Positions 34,202 through 38,311 of a stretch of 38,311 bases of DNA are shown here, piece after piece. Both the position numbers and the translations under genes were made by a program. Source of the stretch: a bacterium (lineage in GTDB: Bacteria; B130-G9); contig JAGHCW010000181.1 of assembly GCA_021160245.1 (NCBI GenBank), positions 1 through 38,311 on the forward strand, written 5' to 3'. Positions within the stretch are counted from its first letter, which is position 1. Every line of letters begins with the position of its first letter. The notes beneath the pieces were generated by a model, which made no database searches, had not been told where the DNA came from, and was given only the letters and a program-made list of their open reading frames with translations.

Positions 34202-35548
34202 CTATTGGAGAGTGAAGGTGCAGGTGTCCGTCGCAAGAACGTTGCTTGCGCCGTCCAAGATAAATGCCAATTCCCACTTGTATGTGCCTTTGAGCATCAT
34301 CATTGTGCTCAGCTGAGTCTCATATAGTGGATAGCCCTCAAGCACCATTCCGGCGCCAAGCGTGAGCGGAATCGGGAAGACATCGGGTGTGCCACTCCAC
34401 CAGGAAAGCGTCTTGCCGTTTGGCCATTCCATACTGATAAAGAAAGACCCGAAGATATCCGTGTCGGTGTGGTTGTAAACGTTCACAAAGCTCCTCAGTG
34501 TCTCGCCTGAGAAATAGCCATCTTTGTCAGTATAGACTGACGCCTCGACATAATTCGGCATGTCCCAGGGCAAGTAAGAGAGTCCCGCTGACGTCGCCGC
34601 CCAGACAGTCCCGTCAGATTGAAATCCAATGTGACGGATATCCGAGCTGCCGAGGCCGGGCGTAATCGGCTCATTCCACTGGGTCCATATTGAATTATAT
34701 AGCATGAAGACGCCGTCGCCATCAGTTCCAAACCAGATGCTGCCATCCGAGTGCTGGGAGATGCTGACCGGCTCGTCGCCGGTGAACGAGCTGCTTCCGG
34801 CGTCGTGGGTTGTCCAATCCACTCCGTTGAAAACAGAGATCGCGCTTCCATCATTGCAGGCGAACCAGGCGTCTGAGGCGCGGTCTATCATAATGTCATA
34901 GATGTCATGTCCGGCGATTCTGGAGTTCACCGGGCTGAAAGTGGTCCAGACACCCTCACGTAGAACAGCTGCGCCCTCGTCGAACATCCCGACCCAAACG
35001 TCTCCGTTTCTGGCGGTCGCGATTGACCGAATGGAACTCGTCGGCAGGTCGGAGTTGCTCTTTGTGTAGTTCGTAAAATCATAGCCATCAAACTTGGATA
35101 CTCCTCCCGCCGTGGCGAGCCATACGTTACCAAACCGGTCAAGGGCTGCGTCCTTAACGTCGTTACTCGGTATATTAGAATCCGCGGTTTGATAGGTCGT
35201 CCATACCCAACCTTCCTCATCGAATCTGGTCAAGCCCTTCAATGTTGCTATCCATTTGACGTCGTTGTCATCTATCGCGATCATCCGGATGCTATTGCTC
35301 TTAAGCCCGCTATTGGCAGTATTATAGAGCAGCCAGCTCGAGCCGTCGAAGACGTTGACGCCATCGGATGTCAGTCCGATCCATACTCGACCGGTGGCAT
35401 CACCGCACACGCATTGAACCGCGTCATCCTCAAGACCACTGTCTGCGGATGTATAAGTTGTCCAGTCAAGATCATCAGCCTGACATACTCCAGCCAGCCC
35501 GATTGTAAGTGCAATCGCAATTACGAGGAGATAGTCCGTTCTCATCAT
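34202..35548 (-). CDS. Secreted seven-bladed propeller protein (two-component-regulator-propeller type) with C-terminal beta domain
   Basis: The signal peptide is at residues 1-24 (cleavage near VCQA). Seven Reg_prop-type blades follow, each with a D/N-G-x-V/I-W-x-(G/A) core: GRVWIGL, DVKWIATL, GNVWLATA, GDVWVGM, SDAWFACN, GSIWFGTD and GTVWAATS. Such repeats normally form the sensor of hybrid kinases; here there is no kinase, so it is a free secreted propeller. The last ~115 residues (from YVEASVYTDKDGYFSGETL) form a beta domain that resembles the tail of the thioredoxin-like protein at 4487-5392. ATG 35548 (followed by ATG 35545) has AAGGAGG nine bases upstream; the frame opens at 35725 but without a signal peptide. 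Function unknown; ligand or glycan binding is plausible. Confidence 0.9.
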   Translation of the reverse strand: MMRTDYLLVIAIALTIGLAGVCQADDLDWTTYTSADSGLEDDAVQCVCGDATGRVWIGLTSDGVNVFDGSSWLLYNTANSGLKSNSIRMIAIDDNDVKWIATLKGLTRFDEEGWVWTTYQTADSNIPSNDVKDAALDRFGNVWLATAGGVSKFDGYDFTNYTKSNSDLPTSSIRSIATARNGDVWVGMFDEGAAVLREGVWTTFSPVNSRIAGHDIYDIMIDRASDAWFACNDGSAISVFNGVDWTTHDAGSSSFTGDEPVSISQHSDGSIWFGTDGDGVFMLYNSIWTQWNEPITPGLGSSDIRHIGFQSDGTVWAATSAGLSYLPWDMPNYVEASVYTDKDGYFSGETLRSFVNVYNHTDTDIFGSFFISMEWPNGKTLSWWSGTPDVFPIPLTLGAGMVLEGYPLYETQLSTMMMLKGTYKWELAFILDGASNVLATDTCTFTLQ

Positions 35549-35684
35549 GTCCTGTCGCCTCCTTGGTCTGAGCGCCTGTTGATGCTCATTGAGTGAATAT
35601 GATGCAATCTGTGGCTCAATGCCCTTGAACTTTATCGTTGATTTATTGAGGGACTTGAGTCTGGGCCTAAGAAATGTGCCTTCT

Positions 35685-36881
35685 TCAGGGTGATAGGAAG
35701 CAGAACGGATCGTCCCCGAACGCATCGTCGCTGCTCAAAAACGCCCGAGCCCGGCAGCCACCACAAACCCGAAAAAAATGGCAAGCGGAGCAATTGGGCG
35801 ATTCCGGTCGCGTCTTGAAACTACGAAGCTGCTCAAACAAACCGCCCTCTTGCCAAATCCTCGAAACGCCGTGAGTGAGAACGGAGCCCGCCGATAACGG
35901 CAGAAATGGACAAGCCAGCGCCTCGCCGTCCGCTCTGACATAAAATAGCCCGGTTCCGGCGACGCATCCGTGGAATACCGCCGGCCCAACTAGCCTCACG
36001 AGAAGCGATGAGAGCCAATTGCTGGCTCCAAGCATCGCCCAGTAAGTCGGCGCGCAGGTCGGTTCTATGATCAGCCTGCAGCCGGATTGAATGTCGGCAA
36101 TCTGACGAAGCGCGGCCTCATACTGCTCGGGCGTGAGCAATATGCCCTGATTCTCAGCTCCTCTACCACATGCCGCAGCGAAATAGCAGAGCGCCACCTT
36201 GGCGCCAAGATGTTCGCCGAGGCGCATTATCTGCGGCAATCGGGCCACATTCTGCTGCATTAGTGTTGTATTAATCTGAAGTACAAGCCCAGCCTGCCTC
36301 GCCACGACGCAACCCTGAATTGCTCTCTCAAACGCCCCCTCAACACCTCGGATACTATCGTGAATCTCCGGACAATCACCATCAAGCCCTATTGCAATTC
36401 CGCAAACACCCGCGCGCCGCAAGCGCCTCGCAAGGTCAGCTGTGAGCAATGTCCCATTTGAGGCGATAACGACCCAAAAGCCGAGACGACGGGCGTAATC
36501 GCAGAGCTCCACAAGGTCATCACGGACAAGTGGCTCGCCGCCGGAAAAGACTATCATCTTGAACTCATCCTGTGCCGCAAGCTCGCGCAAAACGCGCCTC
36601 ATCTCGTCGAATGACATCTCATCCGGCGATCCCTCACTTGAAGCAGCGTGGCAATGAATGCAGTTTAAGTTGCAGCGAGATGTGATCTCAATGACGGGAT
36701 GCTTGGGGAAGCCGATGCAGCCCATTCCCTCTGACCCGGCGACTAGCCCGAGGAGGCTTCTTGCGGAAATGAGCCATTGAGGCATATACCGCCACCGCGT
36801 CAGAAGACCATATAGAACGACCGACCCGGCCTGCCGAAGAAGCTGCCCCGGCGAGAATAGCCGCCGCCGTCTCCATTGCAT
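35685..36881 (-). CDS. Radical SAM/SPASM protein, AhbD/NirJ-like
   Basis: Binds a [4Fe-4S] cluster through the CxxxCxxC motif in SRCNLNCIHCHA, cleaves SAM to a 5'-deoxyadenosyl radical and acts on an unknown substrate. GGEPLVRDDL binds SAM. The SPASM-type tail has Cys in FHGCVAGTGLFYVRADG, ACPFLPLSAGSV, PNCSACHFFRVCGGCRARAF and a last FCF, which would carry a second Fe-S cluster. This tail is very like AhbD/NirJ of haem synthesis, but no haem genes are near. The related PqqE/MftC class is the alternative. ATG 36881 has GGGAG seven bases upstream; the longer frame (36944) has no SD. N-terminal residues 10-60 are hydrophobic or basic and may touch the membrane. No RiPP precursor was recognised nearby. 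Confidence 0.9.
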   Translation of the reverse strand: MQWRRRRLFSPGQLLRQAGSVVLYGLLTRWRYMPQWLISARSLLGLVAGSEGMGCIGFPKHPVIEITSRCNLNCIHCHAASSEGSPDEMSFDEMRRVLRELAAQDEFKMIVFSGGEPLVRDDLVELCDYARRLGFWVVIASNGTLLTADLARRLRRAGVCGIAIGLDGDCPEIHDSIRGVEGAFERAIQGCVVARQAGLVLQINTTLMQQNVARLPQIMRLGEHLGAKVALCYFAAACGRGAENQGILLTPEQYEAALRQIADIQSGCRLIIEPTCAPTYWAMLGASNWLSSLLVRLVGPAVFHGCVAGTGLFYVRADGEALACPFLPLSAGSVLTHGVSRIWQEGGLFEQLRSFKTRPESPNCSACHFFRVCGGCRARAFLSSDDAFGDDPFCFLSP

Positions 36882-37004
36882 AGAATGCTCCCGCGATTGA
36901 GATAATTCGATACGACCGCCACAAAAAATAAAATCATAACACACCGCGTCAAATGGCGAGGCCGTCTATAACAAGAGCTATCACACCCGAGGCAGCGGAC
37001 TGAG

Positions 37005-37145
37005 GAGGTTGTCCAATAAGTCAGGTTTCGGCGAGGATGGCATTCGATTGTGCAACGGGACATACTATGTGTCGCCCAGATATGTAGATGGGCGAAAACA
37101 AGCTCCGCCCAACAAAACCCCAGATTCGACTTATTGGACAGCCTC
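37005..37145. mobile_element. MITE-like element with 18-bp terminal inverted repeats
   Basis: GAGGTTGTCCAATAAGTC (37005-37022) and GACTTATTGGACAGCCTC (37128-37145) are inverted copies with one mismatch. The 141-bp element codes for nothing. Its interior (37057-37115) is related to the repeat at 1950-2025. No target-site duplication is obvious. Probably a non-autonomous mobile or repetitive element; no transposase is in the window. Confidence 0.7.
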
Positions 37146-37270
37146 TTCCGCCTACGGCTACTGTTGTTTCGCCCCTTCAGGGCGAGGATGTCCATCGACA
37201 TTCAACGCAACAATCCAAGCCCTTCAGCAACTCCACGAGATGAATACGAAAACTCCTCTTGATCTAGAAC

Positions 37271-37297
37271 TTGACACTGCAGCACAGCTGATACTAT
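37271..37297 (+). promoter_or_regulatory. Candidate promoter for the tRNA pair
   Basis: TTGACA (37271-37276) with TACTAT at 37292-37297 (15-bp spacing) or TATTGT at 37295-37300 (18-bp). It lies about 55 bases before tRNA-Gln. The -35 is perfect, the -10 weak. Confidence 0.4.
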
Positions 37298-37352
37298 TGT
37301 TACGTTCAGACCTGTTGGAGGTTGTCTGAGAGAAGTATGTTTAATCTTGTGT

Positions 37353-37426
37353 TGGGAAGTCGTCCAGGGGTAGGACACGTGACTCTGGATCACGGAACCG
37401 GGGTTCGAATCCCTGCTTCCCAACCA
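37353..37426 (+). tRNA. tRNA-Gln (CUG anticodon)
   Basis: Cloverleaf: acceptor TGGGAAG/CTTCCCA, D stem GTCC/GGAC, anticodon stem CGTGA/TCACG with loop CTCTGGA (anticodon CTG) and T arm CGGGG-TTCGAAT-CCCTG. Discriminator A and encoded CCA. Reads CAG codons. Confidence 0.95.
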
Positions 37427-37439
37427 TTTTCTTTGTCGG

Positions 37440-37514
37440 GGCCCCTTCGTCTAGTGGTGAGGACGGGTGGTTCTCAGCCATCAAACAGGGGTTCGATTCC
37501 CCTAGGGGCCGCCA
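37440..37514 (+). tRNA. tRNA-Glu (CUC anticodon)
   Basis: Acceptor GGCCCCT/AGGGGCC, anticodon stem GGTGG/CCATC with loop TTCTCAG (anticodon CTC) and T loop GGGG-TTCGATT-CCCC. Discriminator G and encoded CCA. It lies 13 bases after tRNA-Gln, so they are likely cotranscribed. Reads GAG codons. Confidence 0.95.
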
Positions 37515-37662
37515 TATTTGTGCGGTTGTCTGCTGTATCAAGGTTGTGGGTCCAAGTTCCCTATGTTGCATTCCTTCCCCACACTCTGTAGATTGTGGCT
37601 TAGGAATTCGTTGGTAGCAGGATTGGGATTGCAGGTGCATTTTGGGGATAGGTCAGCAGAAC

Positions 37663-38311
37663 GTGGTTGAGCGGCTAGATTATTCCGATCCCGAGATTCG
37701 GGAACAACAGATACTTGAGCTCATACCATACGTGAAGTACATTGTTCAGCGGATAGCATTCAGGTTGCCTCCTCACATTGAGACCGAGGACCTGGTCAAC
37801 GCCGGCGTTCTTGGCCTGATAGATGCTATGAACAAGTTCAATCCCGATCGAGAAGTCCGCTTCAAGACCTATGCGGAAAGCCGTGTGCGAGGCGCGATAC
37901 TGGACGAACTCCGCTCTCAGGATTGGATACCGATCTCCATTAGACGCGAGGCGCGTCAGATCGAGCGGGCCTTTGACAAGGTCTCTCAAGAGAAGAATCG
38001 CACTGCCTCAAACGAAGAGGTTGCCGAGGAGCTGAGCCTGACTCTGGAAGAGTTTGAGAATTTGCTGAGCAAGGTAGCTGGTGTAACTTTGCTGAGTCTC
38101 GATTCCGTCTTATTGAGCGATGATGACAGGTGGACACACGATAAGCTTCTCCTCGAGGCGTCTTCGAGCATCTCCACTCCCGAGAAGCAATATACAGCGT
38201 TGGAGCGGAAGGACTTTCTGGCCAAGGAGATAGACAGGCTCTCAAGAAAGGAGAGGCACGTTTTGGCGCTTTACTACAACGAGGACCTGACAATGAGAGA
38301 GATAGCGGCGA
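37663..38311 (+). CDS. FliA/WhiG-type alternative sigma factor (sigma-28 group; 3' end cut by window edge)
   Basis: The frame is open to the right edge (216 codons). Region 2 is clear: ILELIPYVKYIVQRIAFRLP, then EDLVNAGVLGLIDAMNKFNP and VRFKTYAESRVRGAILDELR, followed by DWIPISIRREAR (the -10 and core-binding parts typical of the FliA group). Region 3 follows (RTASNEEVAEELSLTLEEF). Region 4 begins with LSRKERHVLALYYNEDLTM and is cut before the helix-turn-helix ends. FliA drives flagellar and chemotaxis genes; WhiG-like members serve other programmes, and none of those targets is in view. GTG 37663 is chosen, with AGGT about ten bases upstream; TTG 37642 in the same frame also has an AGGTG upstream. 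An in-frame stop lies at 37615-37617. Confidence 0.93.
   Translation, partial: MVERLDYSDPEIREQQILELIPYVKYIVQRIAFRLPPHIETEDLVNAGVLGLIDAMNKFNPDREVRFKTYAESRVRGAILDELRSQDWIPISIRREARQIERAFDKVSQEKNRTASNEEVAEELSLTLEEFENLLSKVAGVTLLSLDSVLLSDDDRWTHDKLLLEASSSISTPEKQYTALERKDFLAKEIDRLSRKERHVLALYYNEDLTMREIAA

Larger units (their letters stand above)
36882..37352. other. Intergenic region with inverted-repeat element and tRNA promoter
   Basis: About 470 bases between the radical SAM gene and tRNA-Gln with no supported gene. It holds the inverted-repeat element (37005-37145), a CGCCC/GGGCG hairpin (37170-37174 with 37180-37184) and a TTGACA box. Short frames here are chance openings. Confidence 0.6.

Noticed and set aside
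37170-37184. CGCCC/GGGCG hairpin considered as a terminator
   Set aside because: No T-run follows and no gene ends just before it; more likely part of the intergenic repeat background.
37009-37640. Several short frames across the repeat element and the tRNAs
   Set aside because: They run through the inverted repeats and both tRNA genes; none has an SD site or motif.

Overview
The window reads as a chromosome segment from an uncultivated, diderm (Gram-negative type), probably anaerobic bacterium. The outer membrane is implied by a Wza-like export lipoprotein and a predicted beta-barrel protein in one operon. A 2-hydroxyacyl-CoA dehydratase-type activator and an AhbD/NirJ-type radical SAM protein point to anaerobic metabolism. 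Secreted proteins carry beta-sandwich tails of a kind I associate with candidate-phylum genomes, but I cannot name the lineage from sequence alone. GTG and TTG starts with strong Shine-Dalgarno (SD) sites are frequent. I see no phage genes, no transposase and no CRISPR array.

Layout. Bases 1-791 (minus) hold the N-terminal part of a membrane-anchored protein ending in a lytic-transglycosylase-like domain that seems to lack the catalytic Glu. rnhB (RNase HII) lies opposite. From 2062 to 5392 (plus) come a SAM methyltransferase, a secreted protein and a secreted TlpA-like thioredoxin, closed by a clear intrinsic terminator. From 5515 to 15664 (minus) runs an exopolysaccharide/capsule operon: beta-barrel protein, Wza-like lipoprotein, GNVR/Wzz chain-length protein, CpsD-type tyrosine kinase, single-domain response regulator, WbpM/CapD-type nucleotide-sugar dehydratase, two family-2 glycosyltransferases and a WbaP/WcaJ-type priming transferase. 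No flippase (Wzx) or polymerase (Wzy) is present. Just upstream is a receiver protein with a degenerate GGDEF domain. A 37-bp inverted repeat sits in the leader of the operon.

A stomatin-like SPFH protein and an SNF-family sodium symporter follow on the plus strand (17544-19978), preceded by a structured non-coding stretch. The minus block 19970-27301 holds, in transcription order, a nitrilase-family amidohydrolase, FtsK, a GAF-GGDEF diguanylate cyclase, SmpB, an SSS-family sodium symporter and the dehydratase activator. Next on the minus strand are a secreted three-repeat DUF5666-like protein, a 1459-residue hybrid histidine kinase with four PAS domains and a GAF domain, a secreted seven-bladed propeller protein and a radical SAM/SPASM protein.

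The right end holds a small inverted-repeat element (37005-37145), whose interior is repeated in part near 1950-2025, then tRNA-Gln(CUG), tRNA-Glu(CUC) and the start of a FliA/WhiG-type sigma factor cut by the window edge.

Themes: surface polysaccharide assembly with phospho-relay and c-di-GMP-type control genes nearby, sodium-coupled uptake, and secreted modular beta proteins. The oddities I rate highest are the apparently dead transglycosylase domain, the dead GGDEF protein next to the polysaccharide operon, the leader inverted repeat, the BY-kinase with an added N-terminal module, the short activator ending in a four-Cys cluster, and the MITE-like element.
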